Shown: positions 33,669 through 41,475, counted from the first letter of the stretch. The stretch is DNA of 64,000 nt from Thermoplasmatales archaeon (GCA_012515075.1 JAAYZC010000002.1:1-64000); one strand, 5' to 3'. Notes: generated by a model from the sequence alone, not told the origin. Made by a program: numbers and translations.

Positions 33669-34479
33669 ACAGCATCACTCCCGCCGTCTCCCCGCGGCCA
33701 CGACCGCAGAATACCTCCGGGTAGTGGTTGGTCCTGCCGCATATCGCTTCCACCATGTCCGCCCTCTCATCGTCTTGCAGCTGCCTGTCCACGTGCACCA
33801 CCGTCCTTCCCGCCTGATCCGCAGAGCACATGGGTGCGGAGAGGGCCTTGATCGCGGCCTTCGCCGGATCCCTGTCCTCTCCGAAGGCCATCGTGTAAAA
33901 CCTGTCAGGCATGGTGCTGAGCAGAGGGCCGTGCATGATATCGGATATGCGCATAATCGATTCGCACAGCAGCTCGTCGGCCGCCCGTACGGCCTCGTCC
34001 GCCCTCAGCAACGAGTCCATGTCCGGTATCATGCCGATGTCCAGGACCACCGTCCTGTCGGCCGTCTCCGAAATCCGCGGGAGTGCGGAGAGGGCCTTCC
34101 TCCTGCGTGAAGCTTCGAACCCCATGGGTACGGATACCGCCGCCACGACCCGTGAGCCATTGGATGCCGCGCACTCCGCCACGATGGGCGCCGCCCCTGT
34201 GCCCGTCCCTCCGCCCAGTCCCGCCGTTACTACTACGGCCGGGAAATCCGCTATACGACGGGATATCTCGTCGACGAAGTCCGATGCCAGAGCCCATCCC
34301 AGATCCGCATCCCCGCGGCATCCCCGCACATCCTCCGGAGCCATCACGATGTCACACCCGGAGACGCTGTCCGCGTTTATGGTGAGGGCGGGCATGTCCG
34401 ATATGCTCCTCAGGCGGGCCACGGTGTTGCATCCGGCACCGCCGCAGCCCACGACGATGCATTGACCTTCACCGCTCAA
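33637..34479 (-). CDS. Short divergent FtsZ-family protein lacking the T7 loop
   Basis: A 280-residue tubulin-superfamily GTP-binding protein. The T1 loop VVGCGGAGCNTVARL is at residues 9-23 and the tubulin signature GLGGGTGTGAAPIV at 87-100, so GTP binding looks intact. In FtsZ the segment after helix H7 ends in NxDFADV; the aligned stretch here reads GPLLSTMPDRFYTM (residues 184-197) and lacks the Asn and both catalytic Asp. The protein is also shorter than canonical FtsZ, and no C-terminal tail peptide is seen. It follows a ribbon-helix-helix gene by 1 bp. Likely a regulator or non-hydrolysing polymer; CetZ-like function is an alternative. Confidence 0.82.
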   Translation of the reverse strand: MSGEGQCIVVGCGGAGCNTVARLRSISDMPALTINADSVSGCDIVMAPEDVRGCRGDADLGWALASDFVDEISRRIADFPAVVVTAGLGGGTGTGAAPIVAECAASNGSRVVAAVSVPMGFEASRRRKALSALPRISETADRTVVLDIGMIPDMDSLLRADEAVRAADELLCESIMRISDIMHGPLLSTMPDRFYTMAFGEDRDPAKAAIKALSAPMCSADQAGRTVVHVDRQLQDDERADMVEAICGRTNHYPEVFCGRGRGETAGVMLFIPILAHEVF

Positions 34480-34480
34480 A

Positions 34481-34780
34481 TCATTCCTCCGGCTTCATCC
34501 GGGTCCTCACGTACTCCCTCACGGCGTTGCGGACGGCGTCGTCCAGGGATACCGAGTCCCCGTTCTTAACAAGGGACTCCAGCTCGACCACCTTGGACCT
34601 CGGCAGGTCCACGGTTATCTTCGATATGTTCTCGGGGGTGAACCTGGCGTCAATGAACTCGTCCACCGCCGTCCTGATGACATCGGATATGTTGGGGTAC
34701 TGTCCGCTGTCCACCAGGCTCATCAGGACCTGCAGGGTCTCGGCAGGCAGTCTTACGGTCACCCTCTCGACAGACGTCAT
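34481..34780 (-). CDS. Tandem ribbon-helix-helix DNA-binding protein (CdrS-like context)
   Basis: A 99-residue protein with two RHH motifs. The first is RVTVRLPAETLQVLMSLVDS...ISDVIRTAVDEFI (about residues 6-44). The second is KITVDLPRSKVVELESLVKN...LDDAVRNAVREYV (about 54-93). RHH factors bind DNA as dimers, so a single chain here could form a pseudo-dimer. It is co-transcribed with the ftsZ-like gene. In haloarchaea the RHH protein CdrS is encoded near ftsZ2 and controls division genes, which makes the same role likely here, though the homology is not tested. Confidence 0.85.
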   Translation of the reverse strand: MTSVERVTVRLPAETLQVLMSLVDSGQYPNISDVIRTAVDEFIDARFTPENISKITVDLPRSKVVELESLVKNGDSVSLDDAVRNAVREYVRTRMKPEE

Positions 34781-34795
34781 GTATCCTACGGACCT

Positions 34796-34813
34796 CCGAC
34801 AGATGTCTGCCGG
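34796..34813. promoter_or_regulatory. Candidate operator before the RHH/ftsZ operon
   Basis: Arms CCGACAGA and TCTGCCGG (one mismatch) flank TG, just before the start codon and after a TATA-like aacttaatat (minus strand, about 34815-34824). The half site CGACAGA recurs as a direct repeat at 34768-34774, overlapping the start of the coding region. Confidence 0.45.
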
Positions 34814-34886
34814 ATATTAAGTTTGGCTTATAGAAAGAGATACGGGATAAAAGGATAAAATAAAGATTGTGTTTAAACGGTTTGTC

Positions 34887-34901
34887 TTGGTCAGTGACCA
34901 A
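34887..34901 (-). terminator. Palindrome and T-rich tail after L12
   Basis: The 15-bp palindrome TTGGTCA-G-TGACCAA lies just after the L12 stop on the minus strand. It is followed by a T-rich stretch (TTTATTTTATCC). Probable end of the L1/P0/L12 operon. Confidence 0.5.
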
Positions 34902-34909
34902 CTCTGTGC

Positions 34910-35218
34910 TCATCCGAACAGTGCGCTCAGACCGGCGGCAGCCTCTTCCTCGCTGACTGCTTCTTCCTCTTCCTCTACGGGTGCAGCGGCTGCGGGTGCA
35001 GCGGCGGCGGCGGGAGCGGCGGCGGCTGCGGGTGCAGCTGCGACAGAGGCGCTTGCGATGGCCTCCTTTATGTCAACTCCCTCGAGAGAAGCTATCAGAG
35101 CTTTGATCTTGGCTGCGTCTGCCTCTACGCCCGCGGCGCCGAGTATGGCTGCGATAGCATCCTCGGTAATGTCCTTGCCTGCAGAGTAGAGCACCATTGC
35201 GCTGTAGATATACTCCAT
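34910..35218 (-). CDS. rpl12: Ribosomal protein L12 (P1 family)
   Basis: A 102-residue acidic stalk protein. The N-terminal dimerisation domain begins [17 protein letters not shown], an Ala/Pro hinge ([15 protein letters not shown]) follows, and the C-terminus [21 protein letters not shown] is the factor-binding tail shared with P0. The ATG at 35218 has AGGAGGT seven bases upstream; the track's earlier TTG is not needed. Last gene of the L1/P0/L12 operon. Confidence 0.96.
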   Translation of the reverse strand: MEYIYSAMVLYSAGKDITEDAIAAILGAAGVEADAAKIKALIASLEGVDIKEAIASASVAAAPAAAAAPAAAAAPAAAAPVEEEEEAVSEEEAAAGLSALFG

Positions 35219-35238
35219 TATATTCAACCTCCTATTTT

Positions 35239-36246
35239 TTAGCCGAATAATGCACTGAGGCCAGCGGCTGCTTCTTCCTCGCTGACCTCTTCATCTTCCT
35301 CCTCGATGTCCTTCGCCGTCTCGGCGGGTGCTGCTGCAGGAGAATCGACGACTGCTGTCGCCGCCGCGGCGCTGAGCCTGGCAGCTATGCTGTCGTTGGT
35401 GTATCCTGCCGCAGATGCGAGGGCAAGCATCTGTACGTCTGCCTTCGCAAGGAGCATCTCGATGTTTTCTCTGGTTGGTATCGCGGCCGATATGGAGAGG
35501 CCCAGAGCCTCCCTGAACGCCTTTGCCACCAGCGGAACGATCGTCTCCTTTGTGGGGAATGCGATCGATATGCCGAGTGCGCGTGCGTTGAACGCGGCCG
35601 TAGCGAACATCGTGGAGTAGTAGTCTTCGGGGATGTCCAGTATGTCCCTGTGGTAAACCGCACCGCCATCGAAGGCGGCTCTGAGGTCCATACCCACAAT
35701 CATGGGCAGGATCTCCAGTTTGGGGAGCATTGTGGCTACGGGTCCGGGGATCGGCTCCCCTTCCTTCACCAGGGTGGTATCCTTTTTGACCACTATCTTT
35801 CCCGCCTCTATAGCGGCGGGAATGCCTATTTTCTGAAGTTCACCGATGATCGGTCCGGGGCCGAAGGGCGTCGGGCCCTTCGGAACGACTATGTCGAAGG
35901 GCGCGATCTCGTCCGCTTTCGCGGCGGCGGGCGTCTTCGTGGCCTCGAGCTGTTTGAAGAGCTTGAACGGATTGAGGTCCGTTGCCACGATGGCGCACTG
36001 GCCGTGCACGACGTCCTTCAGTACTTCCAGTCCGGGCCTCTTCTTGGAGGCCTCCTCGATTGCCAAGAGCATAAGGTTGTTCTTGGTCATCTTGAGGGCC
36101 GCATGGGCCCTTAGGCCCGCCCTCATGGACTGAATCTGCTGACCGGGGATGCCGTGGAGATCGACGATAGCGACCACGGGGTACTCGACCATGTTCTGGG
36201 CGAGTTCGTTCACCAGTTCCTTCTTCCAAGCTGCGACGTGTGCCAT
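35239..36246 (-). CDS. rplP0: Ribosomal protein P0 (L10)
   Basis: A 335-residue stalk base protein that anchors L12 dimers. The N-terminal RNA-binding domain begins [38 protein letters not shown], then the archaeal insertion domain, an Ala-rich hinge and the C-terminal tail [18 protein letters not shown], which is almost identical to the L12 tail. Gap to L1 is 13 bp; SD GGAGG is present. Confidence 0.96.
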   Translation of the reverse strand: MAHVAAWKKELVNELAQNMVEYPVVAIVDLHGIPGQQIQSMRAGLRAHAALKMTKNNLMLLAIEEASKKRPGLEVLKDVVHGQCAIVATDLNPFKLFKQLEATKTPAAAKADEIAPFDIVVPKGPTPFGPGPIIGELQKIGIPAAIEAGKIVVKKDTTLVKEGEPIPGPVATMLPKLEILPMIVGMDLRAAFDGGAVYHRDILDIPEDYYSTMFATAAFNARALGISIAFPTKETIVPLVAKAFREALGLSISAAIPTRENIEMLLAKADVQMLALASAAGYTNDSIAARLSAAAATAVVDSPAAAPAETAKDIEEEDEEVSEEEAAAGLSALFG

Positions 36247-36259
36247 CCTTCCGACCTCC

Positions 36260-36898
36260 TTAGATTATCCTCTCCGACGGCCCCATGGATGTCTTGACGT
36301 AAGCTGAAGCTATGTTCATCTTACCTTTCTCAAGGCGGACCTCTACACGCTTGAGGAGAGCTTCGATGTTCTCAGCTACTTCCTCGGCGGGCATGGTCAC
36401 TGTTCCAACGGGGGCGTGGAAGGTCTTCCTGTCCTTCGTCCTGACGGAAACGCTTCTGCGAAGATTCTCGATCATCCCAGTGGGATCTGCTCCCGTCGGG
36501 ATGGGCTTGGGCATCTTTCCGCGGGGACCTAGGACGGTACCGAGCCTCTTACCGACGACGGCCATGAGGGGCGCCTCGGCAATGAAGTAATCCGTGGAAT
36601 TAGCTATCTTCTTCGCCTGCTTCTTGTCGTCCGCGAGAGCACCCAACTCCTCGGGGGTTATCACGAGATCGGCAACGTCTTTGGCTTTAAAGGCAAGTTC
36701 GCCACCACCAATCACGCAGATGCGGACCTTCTTCCCGCGGCCGTACGGGAGGATGATATCCTCCTGGATACGGTTCTTGGGAATAGTGAGGTCCACGTCC
36801 TTGAGATTGATGGCCAACTCAACCGACTCGGTAAAATTGCGCTTCTTTGCACCATCCAGTGCCTTCTGCACAGCCATCACGGTTGGTTTTTCTGCCAA
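36260..36898 (-). CDS. rpl1: Ribosomal protein L1
   Basis: A 212-residue protein of the L1 stalk. Conserved parts are LAINLKDVDLTIPKNRIQEDIILPYGRGKK near residue 27, GKRLGTVLGPRGKMPKPIP near residue 116 and VGTVTMPAEEVAENIEA. The start is TTG at 36898, preceded by AAGGAGGA six bases upstream; no ATG fits the conserved N-terminus MAEKPTVMAVQKAL. L1 represses its own mRNA in bacteria and in methanogens, and the leader here is structured (see the separate entry). First gene of the L1/P0/L12 operon, separate from L11. Confidence 0.95.
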   Translation of the reverse strand: MAEKPTVMAVQKALDGAKKRNFTESVELAINLKDVDLTIPKNRIQEDIILPYGRGKKVRICVIGGGELAFKAKDVADLVITPEELGALADDKKQAKKIANSTDYFIAEAPLMAVVGKRLGTVLGPRGKMPKPIPTGADPTGMIENLRRSVSVRTKDRKTFHAPVGTVTMPAEEVAENIEALLKRVEVRLEKGKMNIASAYVKTSMGPSERII

Positions 36899-36909
36899 TA
36901 CAATTCCTC

Positions 36910-36946
36910 CTTGTAGTGCGTGCGAGCCGTGAGGCTCTCCTACAAG
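36910..36946 (-). promoter_or_regulatory. L1 mRNA leader hairpin overlapping the Shine-Dalgarno region
   Basis: In the transcript, CTTGTAG and CTACAAG form a seven-base stem enclosing GAGCC-tcac-GGCTC. The 3' arm runs directly into GGAGG, so AAG of the AAGGAGG ribosome site is paired. A second hairpin AGCGGT-taggagg-ACCGCT (36945-36963) lies just upstream. This is a plausible site for L1 autoregulation, unproven. Confidence 0.45.
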
Positions 36947-36968
36947 CGGTCCTCCTAACCGCTAGTCG

Positions 36969-36977
36969 TATATAAGC
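36969..36977 (-). promoter_or_regulatory. TATA box of the L1 operon
   Basis: On the minus strand gcttatata lies about 75 bp before the L1 TTG. A second box, atttatagg, lies at about 36994-37002, so two start sites with leaders of roughly 50 and 75 nt are possible; only the longer includes both leader hairpins. Confidence 0.5.
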
Positions 36978-37034
36978 GTTGAGGATGTTTACCTATAAAT
37001 ACTACGAAATGTCCGGGTCCGAAAACCGGTAATG

Positions 37035-37048
37035 GGGGGTTCGCCCCC
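37035..37048 (-). terminator. Hairpin after L11
   Basis: Stem GGGGG/CCCCC with a four-base loop just after the L11 stop; a T-rich run (CCGGTTTTCGG) follows on the minus strand. Probable terminator of the SecE/Spt5/L11 transcript. Confidence 0.55.
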
Positions 37049-37056
37049 GGTTTATA

Positions 37057-37527
37057 TCAGAACTTGTCGTCGTAGACGCCAGCCTTGAGATCGGCCTGGA
37101 AGATCTTGGGTTCCTTGCCGTCGACGGTGATCCCCACACAGACGCAGTTGCCTGCGACCTCGGAGACGCGCGCCTTCTCGGTGGCCCCGAGTAGATCGTC
37201 CTGCTTCATGGCAGCGATCTTCCTGGCCTGCTCCAGCGTCAGGTTGCCGACCTTGGTGGTACGGGTGTTGCTGGATCCGCTCTTGAGGCCGAGCTCGGAC
37301 TTTATGAGAGCGGACATGGGCGGGGTGCCGACCTTTATGTCGAAGGTTTTGTCGTCGTTAATGAGGATCTTGACGGGGACCTTCATCCCGTCGAATGCCT
37401 TCGTCTTCTCGTTTATCGCCGCGATGATCGCGCCGATGTTGACGCCTTTGGGTCCCAGCGCGGGACCCAGGGGCGGACCTGCGGAGGCTCTGCCTCCATC
37501 TACCAATGCCTCAACAGTATCTACCAT
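37057..37527 (-). CDS. rpl11: Ribosomal protein L11
   Basis: A 156-residue protein of the GTPase-associated centre. VDGGRASAGPPLGPALGPKGVNIGAIIAAINEKT near the N-terminus is the family signature with the Pro-rich helix start. The track ORF begins at 37536, overlapping the Spt5 stop. The ATG at 37527 gives MVDTVEALVDGG as in relatives, with GGAG 11 bases upstream, so I prefer it. It is co-transcribed with Spt5 and SecE. Confidence 0.95.
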   Translation of the reverse strand: MVDTVEALVDGGRASAGPPLGPALGPKGVNIGAIIAAINEKTKAFDGMKVPVKILINDDKTFDIKVGTPPMSALIKSELGLKSGSSNTRTTKVGNLTLEQARKIAAMKQDDLLGATEKARVSEVAGNCVCVGITVDGKEPKIFQADLKAGVYDDKF

Positions 37528-37532
37528 TGTGT

Positions 37533-38363
37533 TCATTTCTCCTTCTCGATGACTCTGACGCTGTCGCCCTTTACGGTGACGGGTATGGGAACCATGGCCT
37601 CTATGAGCTCCACGGTGATCTCCTCCTTGCCCTGATCGATCTGCTGCACGCGGGCCTTCTCTCCTTTGAAGGGCCCGTTCACCAGCTCAACAATGTCCCC
37701 CTCCACTATGCCCACCACGGTGGACAGCGGAGTCAGATAGTGATCGATCTCGTCTATGGAGGTCTCCCCGTCCACGAAGGAACGGGCTTTCCTTATATCC
37801 CTGGTCTTCTCGCGCAGACGGTCCGTGTTCATACCCTCCACGAAGAGGTATCCCCTCAGGTTGGCGGGGCTGAGTATGGCGTAGAGGTCCTTCTCGCCGG
37901 TGTTGGACTTGGCGAGCAGGCTGTCGGCCACGCTCTTCTCCTGGTCTATCTGCGTCTTGAGGACCATTATGGATTGTTTCGCCACCGCGTTGAAATTCAC
38001 GGAGGCGTTGCCGGCGGGGGATGAGGCCGTGACGGTTATCTCGACCTCGTCGCCGTATCTGGCGCCCTTGGGACAGATGACCTCGAGCCTGAGCTCCTTC
38101 GGCCCGCTGCCCGGGACATCCAGCAGGATCTCGCTCTTGCTGCGGTAGTTGCTCCACAACTCCCCTTCCGCGGTGTCGAACAGGGCTACGTTCCATTCCG
38201 GCGCGTTTGCCGAATCGGGACCGGTGTCCACCGCGAAAGCGAGTTTGACCTGGCCTGCACCCGCGTTCAGACTGAAGGGCCAGGATACGGCCTCGCCCGC
38301 GCGGACCTCCCCCGAATAATCCCCATCTGAGAAATAGGGGTCTTTGAAATCAGAACCTGTCAT
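37533..38363 (-). CDS. spt5: Transcription elongation factor Spt5 (NusG) with N-terminal beta-sandwich domain
   Basis: A 276-residue protein, almost twice the usual archaeal Spt5. The NGN domain begins near residue 132 (IMVLKTQIDQEKSVADSLL), contains LYAILSPANLRGYLFVEG, and is followed by a KOW domain (VGIVEGDIVELVNGPFKGEKARVQQID). Residues 1-130 form an added domain rich in beta-type alternation with LRLEVICPKGARYGDEVEITVTASSPAGN, resembling extracellular Ig/CARDB-like modules. The ATG at 38363 has GAGG seven bases upstream and lies 9 bp after SecE, while no ribosome site precedes the internal start at the NGN domain, so the long form looks real. Cytoplasmic role of the extra domain is unknown. 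Confidence 0.87.
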   Translation of the reverse strand: MTGSDFKDPYFSDGDYSGEVRAGEAVSWPFSLNAGAGQVKLAFAVDTGPDSANAPEWNVALFDTAEGELWSNYRSKSEILLDVPGSGPKELRLEVICPKGARYGDEVEITVTASSPAGNASVNFNAVAKQSIMVLKTQIDQEKSVADSLLAKSNTGEKDLYAILSPANLRGYLFVEGMNTDRLREKTRDIRKARSFVDGETSIDEIDHYLTPLSTVVGIVEGDIVELVNGPFKGEKARVQQIDQGKEEITVELIEAMVPIPVTVKGDSVRVIEKEK

Positions 38364-38372
38364 TTGATCGCC

Positions 38373-38672
38373 TCAGAAATACGTGGGAAGATAGATCATC
38401 GCCCACATTATGGCAAAGCCGACGGCTCCGAGCAGGATGATGCCGATTCCGGTTATGTACACCGTCTTCTTGTACTCATCCCTGGTGGGGGTACGAGCCA
38501 TCTTGAGAATCCTACCGTACTTGCCTTTGCCGATGCTGCGAAACTTGGACTCGAGTTCGCCCTGGATCTCCTCTGCTCTCTTCTCCGACTCCATACCTAT
38601 CCTTCCAGTGGTCCCGCGCATGTCGGCACGGGGCGTCTTTCGTTCACTCTCGTTACCACTGAAGGGTAACAT
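38373..38672 (-). CDS. secE: Preprotein translocase subunit SecE/Sec61-gamma
   Basis: A single-helix translocon subunit. The core KYGRILKMARTPTRDEYKKTVYITGIGIILLGAVGFAIMWAMIYLP is the amphipathic helix plus C-terminal membrane segment of archaeal SecE. The track ORF of 99 residues has an N-terminal extension of about 40 residues; internal ATGs at 38621 and 38594 are alternatives. A TATA-like tttaaaaata (minus strand, about 38697-38706) is compatible with the start at 38672. First gene of SecE/Spt5/L11, the conserved order. Confidence 0.88.
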   Translation of the reverse strand: MLPFSGNESERKTPRADMRGTTGRIGMESEKRAEEIQGELESKFRSIGKGKYGRILKMARTPTRDEYKKTVYITGIGIILLGAVGFAIMWAMIYLPTYF

Positions 38673-38766
38673 GTGAAGATACCCTTAAAAAGCATTGTAT
38701 TTTTAAAGATTTCGGTATCTACCAAACCGCGAGCCCTTAACCGTTTTCGAGAGAGCTTCGCTAACC

Positions 38767-38777
38767 ATTATATATCA
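38767..38777 (+). promoter_or_regulatory. TATA box of the small ORF / UPF0147 operon
   Basis: The sequence ccattatatatca lies about 50 bp before the ATG at 38821. AGGTGGTG in the resulting leader is the ribosome site. Confidence 0.5.
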
Positions 38778-38820
38778 TAGCCTTATTGCCCTTTTAGTTC
38801 TTGCACAGGTGGTGTAATTT

Positions 38821-38985
38821 ATGGAAGAAGTTTTGTGCAACGTGGAGCTCATAAAGGAGAACAACGACTTCGTGGCCAAGATCCAGAGCGATCTGGGCGG
38901 CGTCAGGGAGTACAAGTCCCCCAACTTCGAGGAAGTACTGGAACAGCTGATGATAGACCTCCAAGAAGAGTTCGAGTCGCTCTGA
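38821..38985 (+). CDS. Small acidic conserved-looking protein, 54 residues
   Basis: An ORF below the track cutoff, starting MEEVLCNVELIKENNDFVAK and ending QEEFESL, with a net negative charge and no motif I recognise. The alternation VELIKENNDFVAKIQSDLGG suggests two beta strands followed by helices (NFEEVLEQLMIDLQEEFE). Support comes from a promoter with a good Shine-Dalgarno AGGTGGTG seven bases before the ATG, and from the UPF0147 gene 21 bp downstream with its own ribosome site. Function unknown. Confidence 0.72.
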   Translation: MEEVLCNVELIKENNDFVAKIQSDLGGVREYKSPNFEEVLEQLMIDLQEEFESL

Positions 38986-39006
38986 AGAACCTTCCGAGGT
39001 GATTGT

Positions 39007-39270
39007 ATGGCTACAGTAAAAACCAAACAGATAACGGATATGCTAGACTTGCTGTCAGACGACACATCCGTACCCAGAAACATAAGGAAAGGCGCGTCCG
39101 ACGCCAAGACCAGGCTCATGGACGCCAAAGAGGCCATGGACGTCCGCGCCACGAGCGCGATGATCGTCCTCGACGACCTCGCCAACGATCCTAACATCCC
39201 CCTCCACGCAAGGACGCTCATCTGGAACGTCATAAGCCAGCTTGAGCTCATAAGCAACCAGTCCAGCTGA
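39007..39270 (+). CDS. UPF0147 family protein
   Basis: An 87-residue, mostly helical archaeal protein of unknown function. Recognisable parts are DDTSVPRNIRKGASDAKTRLMD and TSAMIVLDDLANDPNIPLHARTLIWNVISQLE. GAGGTGAT lies before the ATG. It follows the 54-residue gene and ends at a strong hairpin facing the GMP synthase gene. Confidence 0.9.
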   Translation: MATVKTKQITDMLDLLSDDTSVPRNIRKGASDAKTRLMDAKEAMDVRATSAMIVLDDLANDPNIPLHARTLIWNVISQLELISNQSS

Positions 39271-39277
39271 CGCGGCA

Positions 39278-39321
39278 CCGGGCCGCATTGCTGGCCCCCT
39301 GCGGGGGACCGGCGGCCCCGG
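39278..39321. terminator. Large GC-rich hairpin between convergent genes
   Basis: The outer arms CCGGGCCGC and GCGGCCCCGG enclose an inner CCCCC-tgc-GGGGG stem, followed on the plus strand by a T-run (atttttg). It separates UPF0147 (+) from the GMP synthase amidotransferase gene (-). Confidence 0.65.
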
Positions 39322-39323
39322 AA

Positions 39324-39899
39324 TCATTTTTGCCAATCGTCTATTATCTTCAGGAAATTACGGAACATCTGGGGCCCGAACTCGGTGTGTTCGACCTCCG
39401 GATGGAACTGCACCCCGTATATCGGCCTGTCCGCGGAACGCACGGCCTCGACTGGGCAAGAAGAAGAGGATGCAGTGACCACGAAACCCTCGGGAACCTC
39501 CTTGACCTCGTCGTTGTGGGAGGCCCACACGCATATCCCATCGGGTATGCCTTTGAATATGTCCCCGTGATCGGATATCCTCAGGTCCACGTGGCCGAAC
39601 TCCGGGACCGCGCTCTCTCCAAGGGTGCCTCCGAAATGCTCGCACAGGAACTGCATCCCGGCGCATATGCCGAAAACGGGGAAGTCCGCCCTGTCCAGAT
39701 ATTCCCCGTTGTTGCCCATCGCATCGGCATCGGAGGCGACGTTGGGAGATCCGCCAGAGAGGACCAGCCCGTCCACGTCCGATATCTCGTCGAACGGCGT
39801 GGTGTTTTTTACGATTCTGGTGTCCACGCCGAGATATCTCAGAACGCGCCACTCGCGGTGTGTCCACTGACCGCCGTTATCGACGATGTAGACCTTCAT
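39324..39899 (-). CDS. guaAA: GMP synthase, glutamine amidotransferase subunit A
   Basis: A 191-residue class I amidotransferase that feeds ammonia to the synthase subunit. The catalytic Cys is in VFGICAGMQFLCEHFGG, and the His and Glu are in YGVQFHPEVEHTEFG. Archaea carry this as a separate gene, as here. A minus-strand TATA (ttttatatc) about 26 bp before the ATG suggests a leaderless message independent of guaAB. Confidence 0.95.
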   Translation of the reverse strand: MKVYIVDNGGQWTHREWRVLRYLGVDTRIVKNTTPFDEISDVDGLVLSGGSPNVASDADAMGNNGEYLDRADFPVFGICAGMQFLCEHFGGTLGESAVPEFGHVDLRISDHGDIFKGIPDGICVWASHNDEVKEVPEGFVVTASSSSCPVEAVRSADRPIYGVQFHPEVEHTEFGPQMFRNFLKIIDDWQK

Positions 39900-39942
39900 G
39901 GGCGCTAATCATGGGCTTTCGATATAAAATTAACTGGGAAGG

Positions 39943-39970
39943 GGCCGCCCGCTGATCGGGAAGGGCGGCC
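39943..39970 (-). terminator. Hairpin after guaAB
   Basis: An eight-base perfect stem GGCCGCCC/GGGCGGCC with a 12-base loop lies 9 bp after the guaAB stop, just before the guaAA promoter. Confidence 0.6.
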
Positions 39971-39979
39971 TTTCCGGTT

Positions 39980-40927
39980 TCATTCCCACTCTATGGTTGC
40001 GGGCGGTTTATTGGTGATATCGTAGACCACGCGGTTGACCTGGGATTTCATCGTGTTGGTTATGCGAGAGGAAATCCTATCGAGAATCGCCGTCGGTATG
40101 GGGGCGTAGGTCGCCGTCATCCCGTCCACGGAGCAGACGGCCCGTATGACGACGGTTCTGCCGTATGCCCTCCTGTCGCCCTGCACCCCGACGGACCTTG
40201 AGGGAAGCAGGACGGCGAAGTACTGCCAGGGAAGCTCCATGCCACCCGATGCGGCCGCCTTGCCTATCTCATCCTCCACGATATAGCACGCCTCACGCAC
40301 TATGGCGACGTTCTCCGGGGTGACCTCCCCGAGACATCTCACGGCCAGTGCGGGGCCCGGGAAGGGCTGCCTCTCGGAGGACCTGACCCCCAGGAACCTG
40401 GCCACCTGTCTGACCTCGTCCTTGTACAGGTCCCTGAGGGGCTCGCAGAGGGACATCTCCATGTCCTTGGGCAGGCCTCCCACGTTGTGGTGGGACTTGA
40501 TGGTGTCACGGACCCCGTCCCCGCTCTCTATCCAGTCAGGTGCGATGGTGCCCTGGACCAGTGTGTCGGCGCCGAAGGATCTTGCCTCCCTCTCGAATAC
40601 CCGTATGAACCTCTCGCCTATTGCTTTCCTCTTGGCCTCTGGATCGGTGACACCTTTCAGGGCGGAGAAGAACTCTTCGGCCGCATCTACGACCTTGAAA
40701 TTGATGCCCATCTCCTGGAGCATCCCGCGGACCTCCTCTGTCTCGCCTTTCCTCATGAGCCCGCTGTCCACGTATATCGCTAGGAGTCTGTCCCCCACGG
40801 CCTTGCTGACCAGGGCCGCGGAGACCATGCTGTCGACCCCTCCGGAGCATGCGATTATGGCCTTTCCGGAGACCTGTGCTTTGATGCTCTCCAAACTCTC
40901 GTTAACGAAACCCTCAACATCCAACAT
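39980..40927 (-). CDS. guaAB: GMP synthase, ATP-pyrophosphatase subunit B
   Basis: A 315-residue synthase that aminates XMP to GMP. The PP-loop [21 protein letters not shown] is near residue 29, and the C-terminal dimerisation domain ends [17 protein letters not shown] as in GuaA. Its start overlaps purE by 14 bp, linking two purine-synthesis genes. It is the partner of the guaAA subunit, which has its own promoter downstream. Confidence 0.95.
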   Translation of the reverse strand: MLDVEGFVNESLESIKAQVSGKAIIACSGGVDSMVSAALVSKAVGDRLLAIYVDSGLMRKGETEEVRGMLQEMGINFKVVDAAEEFFSALKGVTDPEAKRKAIGERFIRVFEREARSFGADTLVQGTIAPDWIESGDGVRDTIKSHHNVGGLPKDMEMSLCEPLRDLYKDEVRQVARFLGVRSSERQPFPGPALAVRCLGEVTPENVAIVREACYIVEDEIGKAAASGGMELPWQYFAVLLPSRSVGVQGDRRAYGRTVVIRAVCSVDGMTATYAPIPTAILDRISSRITNTMKSQVNRVVYDITNKPPATIEWE

Positions 40928-41393
40928 TCGAGACCACCTGCTCAGAATCCTCGATTACCCTGTCCGCCATCTCCTCCCTGTAGGCGACGAGCCTCTCTGT
41001 CAGGGAGGGGTCGCCTATGCCCAGCATCTCGGCCGCGAGTATCGCGGCGTTCTCGCCACGGTCCAGACCGACCGCGGCGACCGGGATTCCTGGGGGCATC
41101 TGGACCACCGACAGCAGAGCGTCCAGCTCCAGCTTCCCGCTCACGGGGACGCCGATGACCGGCTTGTTCGTGAAGGATGCTATGACCCCGGGGAGGGCAG
41201 CCGACATGCCGGCGACCCCCACGAACACGTCCGCGTCGCTTCCCTTGACCAGCTCCTCCACCCTCCGGGGGGTCCTGTGCGCGGAAGCCACGGCCACACC
41301 GTACGATATCTTCAGCTTGTCGAAAACGGCCAGGGCTTTCTCGACCACCGGTAGGTCGCTCTTGCTGCCCATGATGACGAATACCTTTGGCAT
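40914..41393 (-). CDS. purE: N5-carboxyaminoimidazole ribonucleotide mutase PurE
   Basis: A 159-residue enzyme of de novo purine synthesis. Signatures are [22 protein letters not shown] at the start, [15 protein letters not shown] and the [40 protein letters not shown] loop. No PurK gene is near. A minus-strand TATA (ttttatatcc) about 25 bp upstream of the ATG suggests a leaderless transcript. It overlaps guaAB. Confidence 0.95.
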   Translation of the reverse strand: MPKVFVIMGSKSDLPVVEKALAVFDKLKISYGVAVASAHRTPRRVEELVKGSDADVFVGVAGMSAALPGVIASFTNKPVIGVPVSGKLELDALLSVVQMPPGIPVAAVGLDRGENAAILAAEMLGIGDPSLTERLVAYREEMADRVIEDSEQVVSNVGC

Positions 41394-41453
41394 CGTGCGT
41401 CTGACAGTCTCAAAGGATATAAAACCACCGAAACGGAGGGAAACAGATAAGAA

Positions 41454-41468
41454 GGGGGACCTGCCCCC
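41454..41468 (-). terminator. Hairpin after the 102-residue membrane protein gene
   Basis: Stem GGGGG/CCCCC with a five-base loop, followed on the minus strand by the T-rich TTCTTATCTGTTT. Confidence 0.6.
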
Positions 41469-41475
41469 AGAGGTT

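Noticed and set aside
37533-37975. Starting Spt5 at the internal ATG of the NGN domain
   Set aside because: There is no ribosome site there, while GAGG precedes the long start next to SecE.
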